From Faecalibacterium sp. UBA7177 (GTDB taxonomy: Bacteria > Bacillota > Clostridia > Oscillospirales > Ruminococcaceae), in contig DKVN01000001.1 of assembly GCA_002491225.1 (NCBI GenBank), positions 1-27,754 of the forward strand: DNA of 27,754 nt, written 5' to 3'. Every line of letters begins with the position of its first letter. The stretch's first letter is position 1. The position numbers and the translations under genes were made by a program. Below the pieces are notes generated by a model that worked only from the letters and a program-made list of their open reading frames with translations, made no database searches and was not told the DNA's origin. Shown here one piece after another: positions 7,525 to 13,729 of this stretch.

Positions 7525-8690
7525 TGGCGTTGGATCCCAAGAGCCTCGCCGAGGGCGTGGGCCGCACCCACCCCGGCAGCATCGATGCTGACCCCGAGCG
7601 GATGAAAGAAAAGAGCGAAAAGCAGGTCGAGCGGGTCAAGGCCGTGATGGAGCTGGGCGAAAAGAAGCCGGAGAAAAACCTCACCATCACCAACGAGTTT
7701 ACCCCCATCACCCCCGACCCGCAGTATATCCTGCAGGTCAACGCGCTGAAAAAGTATTTCCCCATCAAGGGCGGGCTCACCAGCCGCACGGTCGGGTATG
7801 TCAAGGCGGTGGACGGGGTCACCTTCAACCTCAAGCGCGGCGCGACCATGGGGCTGGTGGGAGAGTCCGGCTGCGGAAAAACCACCACCGGCCGCACGAT
7901 TTTGCGCCTCTCCGGCCCCAAAACCGGCGGGCAGGTGCTTTTTGAGGGCCGGGAGGTCTACGACCTGCCGCCCAAGGAGATGCGCGCGCTGCGCACCAGG
8001 ATGCAGATCATCTTTCAGGATCCGTTTTCCTCCCTCTCGCCCCGGCTGCCGGTGGGCGAGATCATCGGCGAGGCGGTGCGGGAGCATAACCTCGTGCCCA
8101 AGGAGGAGTTCGACGATTACATCGACCAGGTGATGGACAACTGCGGGCTGCAGCCCTTCCACAAGGACCGCTACCCCCACGAGTTTTCGGGCGGGCAGCG
8201 CCAGCGCATCTGCATCGCCCGCGCGCTGGCCTTAAACCCCGAGTTCATCGTCTGCGACGAGCCGGTCTCGGCGCTGGATGTCTCGATCCAGGCACAGATC
8301 ATCAACCTGCTCAAAGAGCTGCAGGAGAAGTACGGGCTGACCTACCTCTTCATCTCGCACGACCTCAGCGTGGTTGAGCACATCTCGGACGCGGTGGGGG
8401 TCATGTATCTGGGCAACCTGGTGGAGTACGGCTCCACCGAGGACATCTTCGCCCACCCACTGCACCCCTACACCGAGGCGCTCTTCTCGGCCATCCCCAT
8501 CCCGGACCCCAAGGCCAAGATGAACCGCATCGTGCTGGAGGGCACCATCCCCTCGCCCGCCGACCCGCCCTCCGGCTGCAAGTTCCATACCCGCTGCGCC
8601 CACTGTACCGAGCGCTGCAAGCAGGAGGTGCCGCGCCAGATCGAGGTGGAGCCGGGCCACTATGTGGTCTGCCACCTCTACGACAAGTAA
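7524..8690 (+). CDS. Peptide ABC transporter ATPase, OppF/DppF type
   Basis: Second ATPase of the importer; it pairs with the upstream OppD-like subunit. Walker A GESGCGKTT is at about 113-121, the signature FSGGQRQRI at about 221, Walker B FIVCDEPVSALD at about 240, and the C-terminal extension carries HTRCAHCTERC. The recognisable ABC fold (ILQVNALKKYFPIKGG) begins only near residue 70. The first 65 or so residues are a charged extension with a helical, Lys/Glu-rich stretch (MKEKSEKQVERVKAVMELG). ATG 7524 overlaps the upstream TGA in a TGATG arrangement, with GGGAGGGGAG as ribosome site. Confidence 0.95.
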   Translation: MALDPKSLAEGVGRTHPGSIDADPERMKEKSEKQVERVKAVMELGEKKPEKNLTITNEFTPITPDPQYILQVNALKKYFPIKGGLTSRTVGYVKAVDGVTFNLKRGATMGLVGESGCGKTTTGRTILRLSGPKTGGQVLFEGREVYDLPPKEMRALRTRMQIIFQDPFSSLSPRLPVGEIIGEAVREHNLVPKEEFDDYIDQVMDNCGLQPFHKDRYPHEFSGGQRQRICIARALALNPEFIVCDEPVSALDVSIQAQIINLLKELQEKYGLTYLFISHDLSVVEHISDAVGVMYLGNLVEYGSTEDIFAHPLHPYTEALFSAIPIPDPKAKMNRIVLEGTIPSPADPPSGCKFHTRCAHCTERCKQEVPRQIEVEPGHYVVCHLYDK

Positions 8691-8696
8691 GCTGAC

Positions 8697-9014
8697 ATGA
8701 GCAAAAAACCACGTTATCTGGAGGAAGAGGACGACGGCCGCACCATCGCCGATATGAGCGGGGTGAGCCGCCAGCCCCTGTTTTTGCCCCGCCTGCCCGA
8801 GCAGTTTGGCCGGGGGCAGGCGAGCGCGCGCCGGGAAAGTGCACCGGGGCAGGCGCGGCAGGCGCAGCAGGCCCCCTGGGTGGAGGGGGAGACCCTGAGC
8901 CCCGAGGAGCAGCGCTGGGCCGTACTGGGCGCGCTGAAGGCCGCGCTGCTGATCGGCGCCGCCTTTGTGGCGGGGCTGGGGCTGGTGGTGCTGCTGTTTG
9001 TGTGGGCGGCGTGA
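8697..9014 (+). CDS. Small tail-anchored membrane protein, unknown function
   Basis: A 105-residue protein that I do not recognise. It has a basic-then-acidic start (MSKKPRYLEEEDDGRTIADMSGV), a Gln/Ala/Arg-rich low-complexity middle (about 35-60), and one hydrophobic segment at about 78-103 ending FVWAA. This predicts a C-terminally anchored protein with its body in the cytoplasm. It begins 6 bp after the OppF stop with no good ribosome site of its own, so translation probably depends on coupling to the transporter operon. The region before the terminator holds no other gene. Codon use matches the neighbours, so I consider it real. The N-terminal DDGRTIADMSGV stretch looks like a conserved motif rather than filler. 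Confidence 0.75.
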   Translation: MSKKPRYLEEEDDGRTIADMSGVSRQPLFLPRLPEQFGRGQASARRESAPGQARQAQQAPWVEGETLSPEEQRWAVLGALKAALLIGAAFVAGLGLVVLLFVWAA

Positions 9015-9046
9015 GACCGGATCTTCGGGACGTATCCGCCGGGCAT

Positions 9047-9094
9047 GTCGGGTGCATTACGTCAGGCGTATTGAGACGTCGGGCGTGTTGAGAC
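9047..9094. repeat. Short degenerate tandem repeats
   Basis: Two adjacent 17-bp units, GTCAGGCGTATTGAGAC (9061-9077) and GTCGGGCGTGTTGAGAC (9078-9094), differ at two positions. A third decayed unit, GTCGGGTGCATTAC (9047-9060), precedes them. They lie in the gap before the two-way terminator. No function is evident. Confidence 0.55.
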
Positions 9095-9098
9095 AATG

Positions 9099-9152
9099 AA
9101 AAAACAGGCGCTTTCTGCCGCAGATGAATGCGGGGGAGAGCGCCTGTTTTTT
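9099..9152. terminator. Bidirectional terminator between transporter and sulfur operons
   Basis: A perfect 14-bp stem, A6-CAGGCGCT (9099-9112) with AGCGCCTG-T6 (9139-9152), encloses a 26-nt loop. The A-run on one side and T-run on the other make it a terminator for both strands. It ends the transporter operon from the left and the nifS-nifU-mnmA operon from the right. Confidence 0.88.
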
Positions 9153-9224
9153 GCTTGCTTTTTGCCTGCGTTTTGATGATTAGGAGGATTGGGCGGTTTG
9201 GGGCTGCGCGGCCTTTTTGGCGGC

Positions 9225-10358
9225 TTAGTCCGGCAGCGCCTCGTCGATGATGCCGCCGCCCATCACGGAATCGCCGCGGTAGAACACAAGGCTCTGGCCG
9301 GGGGCGGCGGCGCGCACCGGGGCGGGAAACGAGACCGTATCCCCGCCCTCGAACCGGCAGGGGACGGGGCGGGCGGCGCTGCGAATTTTGGCAGTGTAGT
9401 CCCCGGCGGGCAGGGGGGCCCCATCCGGGGTGCAAAGCCCGCGCAGCCGCAGCCGGGCGGCGAACTCCTCGCCCGCCCAGCCCAGCTGGATGTCCCCGCC
9501 GGGCAGGATGCGCCGCACAAAGACCGGTTGGCCCAGCGCGATGCCCAGCCGCTTGCGCTGGCCCACCGTGTAGTGGGCGATGCCCTTGTGGGGGCCGAGG
9601 TCCTGGCCGTCCGGCCCGATGAAGTGCCCGGCCGGGCAGGCAAAGCCGCGGCGGGCGATGTAGGCGGCATAGTCGCCGTCCGGCACAAAGCAGAGCTCCA
9701 TGCTATCCGGCGCGTCGGCGCAGGCAAGGCCGAGCTGTTGCGCCAGCGCCCGGATAGCCGGTTTTTCCAGATCGCCCAGCGGCAGCAGCAGCCGGGCGAG
9801 GATGTCCTGCCCCAGCCGGTAGAGCATATAGCTTTGATCCCGCGCGGCGCTGGCAGCGGTGTGCACTCGGAAAACGCCGTCGGCATCCCGCCCGACGCGG
9901 GCATAGTGGCCGGTGGCGAGCCACCGGATGCCGAGCGCGTCAGCGGTTTCGGCCAGCAGCCGGAATTTCACCCGCGGATTGCAGAGGACGCAGGGGTTTG
10001 GGGTCTCGCCGCGGCAGTAGCTCTCGCAAAAGGGCAGGGCGACCGCCTCGTCAAAGAGCGGGCCGCCCTCCACCACATGCAGCGGGATGCCAAGCTGGGC
10101 TGCGGCAAGCTGCGCGGCCCGCACCGCCCCCTCGTGGGCGGGCGAAAAGCGGATGACCGCCGCCTCCACCTCGTACCCCTGCCCGCGCAGCAGATGGGCG
10201 CAGACCGAGGAATCCACCCCGCCCGAGAGGGCCAGCAGCACCCGTTGGCCGCTGGCCGGGGCGGTGCTGCCCCCGGCCGGGGCTTCGGCGGGGCGGGGGA
10301 GCGCGTCGGGCCCCGGCTGCCCCGGCTGGCCTGCCGGGGCGCTGGCCGCAGGGCTCAT
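9225..10358 (-). CDS. mnmA: tRNA-specific 2-thiouridylase MnmA
   Basis: Makes 2-thiouridine at the wobble position 34 of Lys, Glu and Gln tRNAs, using ATP and sulfur relayed from a cysteine desulfurase. The PP-loop SGGVDSS is at residues 45-51. Cys in NPCVLC (123/126) and in ELCFVPDGD (223) match the two catalytic cysteine sites. TGHYAR and HYTVGQRKRLGI are family signatures. I choose ATG at 10358 because it overlaps the nifU stop as ATGA; a TTG at 10367 is possible. The enzyme core starts only near residue 38: the first 37 residues are Pro/Ala/Gly-rich, low-complexity, and absent from most MnmA proteins. It is last in the nifS-nifU-mnmA operon, which supplies its sulfur. Confidence 0.97.
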   Translation of the reverse strand: MSPAASAPAGQPGQPGPDALPRPAEAPAGGSTAPASGQRVLLALSGGVDSSVCAHLLRGQGYEVEAAVIRFSPAHEGAVRAAQLAAAQLGIPLHVVEGGPLFDEAVALPFCESYCRGETPNPCVLCNPRVKFRLLAETADALGIRWLATGHYARVGRDADGVFRVHTAASAARDQSYMLYRLGQDILARLLLPLGDLEKPAIRALAQQLGLACADAPDSMELCFVPDGDYAAYIARRGFACPAGHFIGPDGQDLGPHKGIAHYTVGQRKRLGIALGQPVFVRRILPGGDIQLGWAGEEFAARLRLRGLCTPDGAPLPAGDYTAKIRSAARPVPCRFEGGDTVSFPAPVRAAAPGQSLVFYRGDSVMGGGIIDEALPD

Positions 10359-10801
10359 GCGCCGCAATCCCCGCCGCAGCTGGCGCAGCTGTGCTCGTCC
10401 AATTTGCCCAAAATCGGCTCGGGGTCGATGCCCTGGCGGGTGTAGTAATCGGCCAGCGCGGCCTTGACCGCCTGCTCGGCCAGCACGCTGCAGTGCAGCT
10501 TGACCGGGGGCAGCCCGTCCAGCGCCTCCACCACCGCCTTGTTGGTCAGCTTGAGGGCGTCCTCAATGCTCTTGCCCTTGATCAGCTCGGTGGCCATGCT
10601 CGAGGTGGCGATCGCCGCCCCGCAGCCAAAGGTCATAAATTTGACATCCGCGATCCGGCCGTCCTCGACCTTGAGGTACATCCGCATGATGTCGCCGCAC
10701 TTGGCGTTGCCCACCTCGCCCACGCCGTTCGCGTCCGGCAGCTCGCCCACGTTGCGGGGGTTGGCAAAGTGGTTCATCACCTTTTCACTGTACATTCCCA
10801 T
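10355..10801 (-). CDS. nifU: Fe-S cluster assembly scaffold, NifU/IscU-like
   Basis: Scaffold on which iron-sulfur clusters are built from sulfur delivered by the upstream cysteine desulfurase. It has 148 residues from the ATG at 10801, preceded by AAAAAGGAG. Three cluster-ligand cysteines are in place: C35 (AKCGD), C60 (FGCGAA) and C104 (LHCSVLAEQ). The C-terminus adds a small cysteine-rich tail, SCASCGGDCGA (Cys 139, 142, 146), absent from E. coli IscU but seen in clostridial NifU-like proteins as I recall them. The reading frame stays open upstream to 10903 but the extra part is arginine-rich and lacks family similarity. Its stop overlaps mnmA by four bases. Confidence 0.94.
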   Translation of the reverse strand: MGMYSEKVMNHFANPRNVGELPDANGVGEVGNAKCGDIMRMYLKVEDGRIADVKFMTFGCGAAIATSSMATELIKGKSIEDALKLTNKAVVEALDGLPPVKLHCSVLAEQAVKAALADYYTRQGIDPEPILGKLDEHSCASCGGDCGA

Positions 10802-10907
10802 TGCTTGCCGCTCCTTTTTGCGTTTCTCTTTTCTCAGGGTGCCGCGCCCCGCGCGGGGGCGGGCGGTCGTGTGTTCTGTTCGTCTGTGCGGCTGCTGCCG
10901 CAAACCT

Positions 10908-12089
10908 TTACCTTGCCATTGCGTGCCACACCGGGCTCATGGCGCGGCGGCGGGGGATGATCTCCTCCAGCACCTCGCAGAGCCGCTCGGCCTCGGCCAT
11001 CGTGTTCTGCGGCCCAAAACTGAAGCGCATGGTGCCGTGGGCCGCCTCGTGCGGCAGGCCGATGCTCAGCAGCACATGGCTGGGGTCGAGGCTGTCGCTG
11101 TTGCAGGCGCTGCCGGTCGAGGCGCAGATGCCGTGCAGGTCCAGATCCAGCAGGATCGTCTCGCCCTCCAGCCCGGCAAAGCTGATGTTGGCGTTGCCCG
11201 GCAGCCGCCGCTCGGCGTCGCCGTTGAGGGTGGTAGCGGGGATGTTGTGCAGCACCCGGTGGATCACATAGTCCCGCAGTTCGCGCTCGTGCGCGGCCTT
11301 TTCCTCGAGGTTCGCGGTGGCGAGCTCGAGCGCCTTGGCAAGGCCCACGATGCCCGCCACGTTCTCGGTGCCGGCGCGGCGGCGGGTCTCCTGGCTGCCG
11401 CCGTCCAGCAGGCTGTAGGGCAGGATGCCCTTGTGGATGTACAGCGCCCCGACCCCCTTGGGCCCATTGAATTTGTGGGCCGAGAGGCTGAGCATCTGCA
11501 CCCCGAGCGCCTGCACGTCCACCGGGATGGCCCCTACCGCCTGCACCGCGTCGGTGTGGCACCAGACCCCTTTTTCGGCGCAGATGCCCGCGATCTCGCG
11601 GATGGGCTGGATGGTGCCGATCTCGTTGTTAGCCAGCATGATGCTGACCAGCGCGGTGTCCGGCCGGATGGCGGCGGCTACGTCCTCGGGGCGGACAAAG
11701 CCGTCCGGGGTCACCGGCAGGTAGGTGACCTCGAAGCCCTCCCGTTCCAGCGACATCATGCTGTGCAGCACCGCGTGGTGCTCAAACGCGCTGGTGATCA
11801 GGTGCTTTTTGCCTTTTTTGGCCAGTTTATACGCCGTGCCCTTGATGGCCCAGTTGTCCGCCTCGGTGCCGCAGCCGGTGAAAAAGATCTCGTTTGGCGC
11901 GGCGTTCAGCGCCTTAGCCACCGCGGCGCGGGCGGCGTCCAGCTGCTCCTTGGCCTCGTAGCCCACGCTGTAGTGGCTGCTGGGGTTGCCGCAGGCCCTC
12001 TGCAGGCAGGGCAGCATGGCGGCCAGCACCTCGGGCGCAACCGGGGTGGTGGCGGCGTTGTCCAGATAGATGATCGGATCGGTGTTCAT
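10908..12089 (-). CDS. nifS: Cysteine desulfurase, NifS/IscS-like
   Basis: PLP enzyme that removes sulfur from cysteine as an enzyme-bound persulfide for Fe-S clusters and tRNA thiolation. It has 393 residues from the ATG at 12089 (ribosome site GAGAGGGA). Visible landmarks are YLDNAATTP at 8-16, GTEADN at 74-79, SAFEHHAV at 100-107, HTDAVQAVG at 178-186, the PLP lysine K206 in SLSAHKFNGPKG, the RRRAGTEN motif at 237-243, and the sulfur-carrying Cys329 in STGSACNS. This is the IscS/NifS class with the long flexible Cys loop. The frame remains open to 12473 but the added stretch overlaps rnhA and does not resemble the family. It is first in an operon with nifU and mnmA. Confidence 0.96.
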   Translation of the reverse strand: MNTDPIIYLDNAATTPVAPEVLAAMLPCLQRACGNPSSHYSVGYEAKEQLDAARAAVAKALNAAPNEIFFTGCGTEADNWAIKGTAYKLAKKGKKHLITSAFEHHAVLHSMMSLEREGFEVTYLPVTPDGFVRPEDVAAAIRPDTALVSIMLANNEIGTIQPIREIAGICAEKGVWCHTDAVQAVGAIPVDVQALGVQMLSLSAHKFNGPKGVGALYIHKGILPYSLLDGGSQETRRRAGTENVAGIVGLAKALELATANLEEKAAHERELRDYVIHRVLHNIPATTLNGDAERRLPGNANISFAGLEGETILLDLDLHGICASTGSACNSDSLDPSHVLLSIGLPHEAAHGTMRFSFGPQNTMAEAERLCEVLEEIIPRRRAMSPVWHAMAR

Positions 12090-12186
12090 AGAGTATCCCT
12101 CTCTTTGTATCGGGTTTATGGTACCGCATTCTATGCCGCGGTGCCGGGCGGCGGTGCGGCGGGCCGGGATGCCGCCCTGTGAGAAT

Positions 12187-12213
12187 AGTATACCAAAATG
12201 GTAAACTTTGCAA
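12187..12213 (-). promoter_or_regulatory. Promoter of the nifS-nifU-mnmA operon with embedded palindrome
   Basis: On the minus strand a -10 TATACT (12192-12187) lies 15 bp after TTGCAA (12213-12208); the spacing is slightly short. The spacer and -10 edge contain ACCATTTTGGT, a small imperfect dyad that could bind a repressor. The region is clearly AT-richer than its surroundings. A leader of about 90 nt would follow to the nifS start. Confidence 0.55.
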
Positions 12214-12304
12214 TCGGTTTTGCAAAATTTTTCGGCGATGCTTGAAAAAAAGCGGGGGAGGGCGGCCCCGGAGAGCGGCCCCGAAAAAAAGGCAGCGGGG
12301 ACGC

Positions 12305-12327
12305 AAAAAACAAAAGCCCCGAAGGGC
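12305..12327 (-). terminator. Terminator after rnhA
   Basis: On the minus strand GCCC-UUCG-GGGC (12327-12316) is followed by UUUUGUUUUUU. The stem is only four pairs, but the UUCG tetraloop is very stable and the U-tract is good. It lies about 20 nt past the rnhA stop and before the nifS promoter. The remaining gap to 12090 holds the direct repeat GCGGCCCCG (twice, near 12263-12285) and the nifS promoter. Confidence 0.5.
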
Positions 12328-12345
12328 CCGCAAAGGCGTGGCGCT

Positions 12346-12795
12346 TCAGGGCTGGCGGCCGCCATAGGCCCGGCTTTGGGCCACGGCGAGGCGGTCGCAC
12401 CGCTCATTTTCGGGGTGCCCGGCGTGGCCGCGCAGCCAGTGGTAGTGGAGCTGGTGGCCCTCGCACAGATCAAGCAGCCGGGCCCAGAGATCCGGGTTGA
12501 GGGCGGGGGATTTGTCGCTCTTTTTCCAGCCGCGGGCCCGCCAGCCCTTGGCCCAGCCTTTTTCCAGCCCGTTGATCACATACTGGGAGTCGCTGTACAA
12601 TTCGATCTCGCAGGGCTCTTTCAGCTGCTCCAGCGCGCGGATCAGGGCGGTGAGCTCCATCCGGTTGTTGGTGGTGGAGGCCTCGCCGCCGCTCAGCTCC
12701 TTTTCGTGCTGCTGGTAGCGCAGGATGGCCCCCCAGCCCCCCGGGCCGGGGTTGCCGCTGCAGGCACCGTCGGTAAAGATCTCGATCTGCTTCAT
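12346..12795 (-). CDS. rnhA: Ribonuclease HI
   Basis: Cuts the RNA strand of RNA-DNA hybrids, removing R-loops and primers. It has 149 residues, normal for bacterial type 1 enzymes. All four metal-binding carboxylates are present: D9 (FTDGACSGNPGPGG), E47 (NNRMELTA), D69 (YSDSQYV) and D134 (ENERCDRLA). The basic handle region (GWAKGWRARGWKKSD) and the conserved His in GHAGHPEN are also seen. ATG 12795 has AAAGGAG as ribosome site, and a 6-bp GC hairpin (12810-12825) lies just before that site. It is probably co-transcribed with the S component gene 60 bp upstream. Confidence 0.97.
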   Translation of the reverse strand: MKQIEIFTDGACSGNPGPGGWGAILRYQQHEKELSGGEASTTNNRMELTALIRALEQLKEPCEIELYSDSQYVINGLEKGWAKGWRARGWKKSDKSPALNPDLWARLLDLCEGHQLHYHWLRGHAGHPENERCDRLAVAQSRAYGGRQP

Positions 12796-12837
12796 GGAAA
12801 TCTCCTTTGGGCGGCCGGGGCCGCCGGGCGGCGAAAA

Positions 12838-12865
12838 CTCAGGGCTGGAGAACTCTCAGGGCTGG
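12838..12865. repeat. Small tandem duplication at the S-component stop codon
   Basis: CTCAGGGCTGG occurs at 12838-12848 and 12855-12865, a 17-bp period. The second copy contains the stop and last codons of the S-component gene. This looks like a slippage duplication at the 3' end of the gene. Confidence 0.6.
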
Positions 12866-13428
12866 GTGGTGTGGTCTTTCTGAAGCGCCCGGCGCACCAG
12901 CAGGACGACGGGATAGCTGATGAGGATGACGAGACAGTCTGCCCCAAAGGTGGCCACCGCCCGCGGCAGCAGGGCCAGCGGGTGGCTGCCGCTCAGCAGG
13001 CACTCGAGGACGAACCCCACAAAGACGGCCGCGGCGCAGAGCATCAGCGCGCCGGTCACAAACACCACCACCAGCCGCACCCGGCCGGCCTTGCGCTCGG
13101 CGGGGACGAGGGCGGGCAGCTCCTCCTCAAACTCGGCCTCGGCGGCCAGCAGCCCGCGCAGCCCATACGCGAGGATCAGGTTGCACAGCAGATGGGGCAG
13201 GCAGGCCGGGAGCGCACCGGCAAAGAGGTCCACCGCCGCCGCGCCCGCCGCGCCGACGATCATCGCGTCCAGCGCGGGCATCAGGCTGCAGGCGATGACC
13301 AGCACCGCGTAGCCGAGGCTGAGCTGGGCATCCGCGAAAAAGGGAATGGGGAGCAGGGATGCAAGAAGGGTATACGCCGCCGCAAAAAGGCAGACCCGCA
13401 CGACCCGTTTGGTTGAAAATTGTTCCAT
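12856..13428 (-). CDS. Probable ECF transporter S component (vitamin-binding membrane protein)
   Basis: A 190-residue integral membrane protein with about six hydrophobic stretches, near residues 10-30, 36-55, 56-75, 76-95, 117-145 and 153-178. Size, helix pattern, the LPIPFFADAQLSLGY loop after helix 1 and the small-residue-rich helix MIVGAAGAAAVDLFAG resemble substrate-binding S subunits of energy-coupling-factor importers. An acidic/basic cytoplasmic loop (99-117) splits the helices. It starts at ATG 13428 with a strong GGAGGT site. An EcfA1-EcfA2-EcfT module, the general energising part, is encoded at 18676-21306 in the same window, which supports the call. The substrate cannot be read from the sequence. 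Alternative: another small polytopic membrane protein. Confidence 0.65.
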   Translation of the reverse strand: MEQFSTKRVVRVCLFAAAYTLLASLLPIPFFADAQLSLGYAVLVIACSLMPALDAMIVGAAGAAAVDLFAGALPACLPHLLCNLILAYGLRGLLAAEAEFEEELPALVPAERKAGRVRLVVVFVTGALMLCAAAVFVGFVLECLLSGSHPLALLPRAVATFGADCLVILISYPVVLLVRRALQKDHTTQP

Positions 13429-13431
13429 GCT

Positions 13432-13462
13432 GCAACACCTCCGGATCCGCCTTCCCCATCGG
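13432..13462 (-). promoter_or_regulatory. Leader hairpin next to the S-component ribosome site
   Basis: On the minus strand GATCCGC (13474-13468) can pair with GCGGATC (13447-13441); the 3' arm abuts the GGAGGT ribosome site. With about 90 nt of GC-rich leader from the promoter, this could be a translational control element. I could not match it to a named riboswitch class. Confidence 0.35.
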
Positions 13463-13525
13463 GCAAAGCGGATCAAATGCGCCGCACGACACCCCACCGC
13501 CGCCGCAGGCTTTTGTGACCATCTC

Positions 13526-13553
13526 ATTATAGCACAAATTCCCCCGCAGGCAA
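13526..13553 (-). promoter_or_regulatory. Promoter of the S-component/rnhA transcript
   Basis: Minus strand: -35 TTGCCT (13553-13548), 16-bp spacer, consensus -10 TATAAT (13531-13526). Transcription would start near 13519 and give a leader of about 90 nt before ATG 13428. Confidence 0.75.
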
Positions 13554-13614
13554 AGCGTCCGGCGGCAGTTTTTGCGGCTGGCCCGGCCCGGCGCCCAAAA
13601 CCGCGCTGCCGCGG

Positions 13615-13643
13615 TTGCTCACCGGGGGAAAATGTGGTATACT
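13615..13643 (+). promoter_or_regulatory. Promoter of the ruvCAB operon
   Basis: -35 TTGCTC (13615-13620), 17-bp spacer, -10 TATACT (13638-13643). Transcription would begin near 13650, about 80 nt before the ruvC GTG. It is divergent from the S-component promoter, with 61 bp between the two -35 boxes. That gap holds a GCGGCAG (13562-13568) / CTGCCGC (13606-13612) inverted repeat. I see no consensus LexA/SOS box. Confidence 0.75.
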
Positions 13644-13729
13644 ATATTGGTTTCAGGGCAAAAAGCCGCGCGAAAAATGCGCCGGGTGGTTCGGGCCCTG
13701 AACGGTTCGAGAGAAAGTGGGGCGGCGCT

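Noticed and set aside
9189..10445. A 418-codon plus-strand frame starting near an AGGAGG-like site and running antisense to mnmA
   Set aside because: The AGGAGG looks tempting, but the product is low-complexity Gly/Ala/Arg with no domain, while the minus strand encodes a complete MnmA with all catalytic residues.
10802..10903. N-terminal extension of the NifU-like protein
   Set aside because: Arg-rich and unlike the family. AAAAAGGAG and MGMYSEKVMNHF define the start at 10801.
12208..13416. A 402-codon plus-strand frame across rnhA and the S component
   Set aside because: No recognisable domain; antisense to RNase HI with all four catalytic acids.
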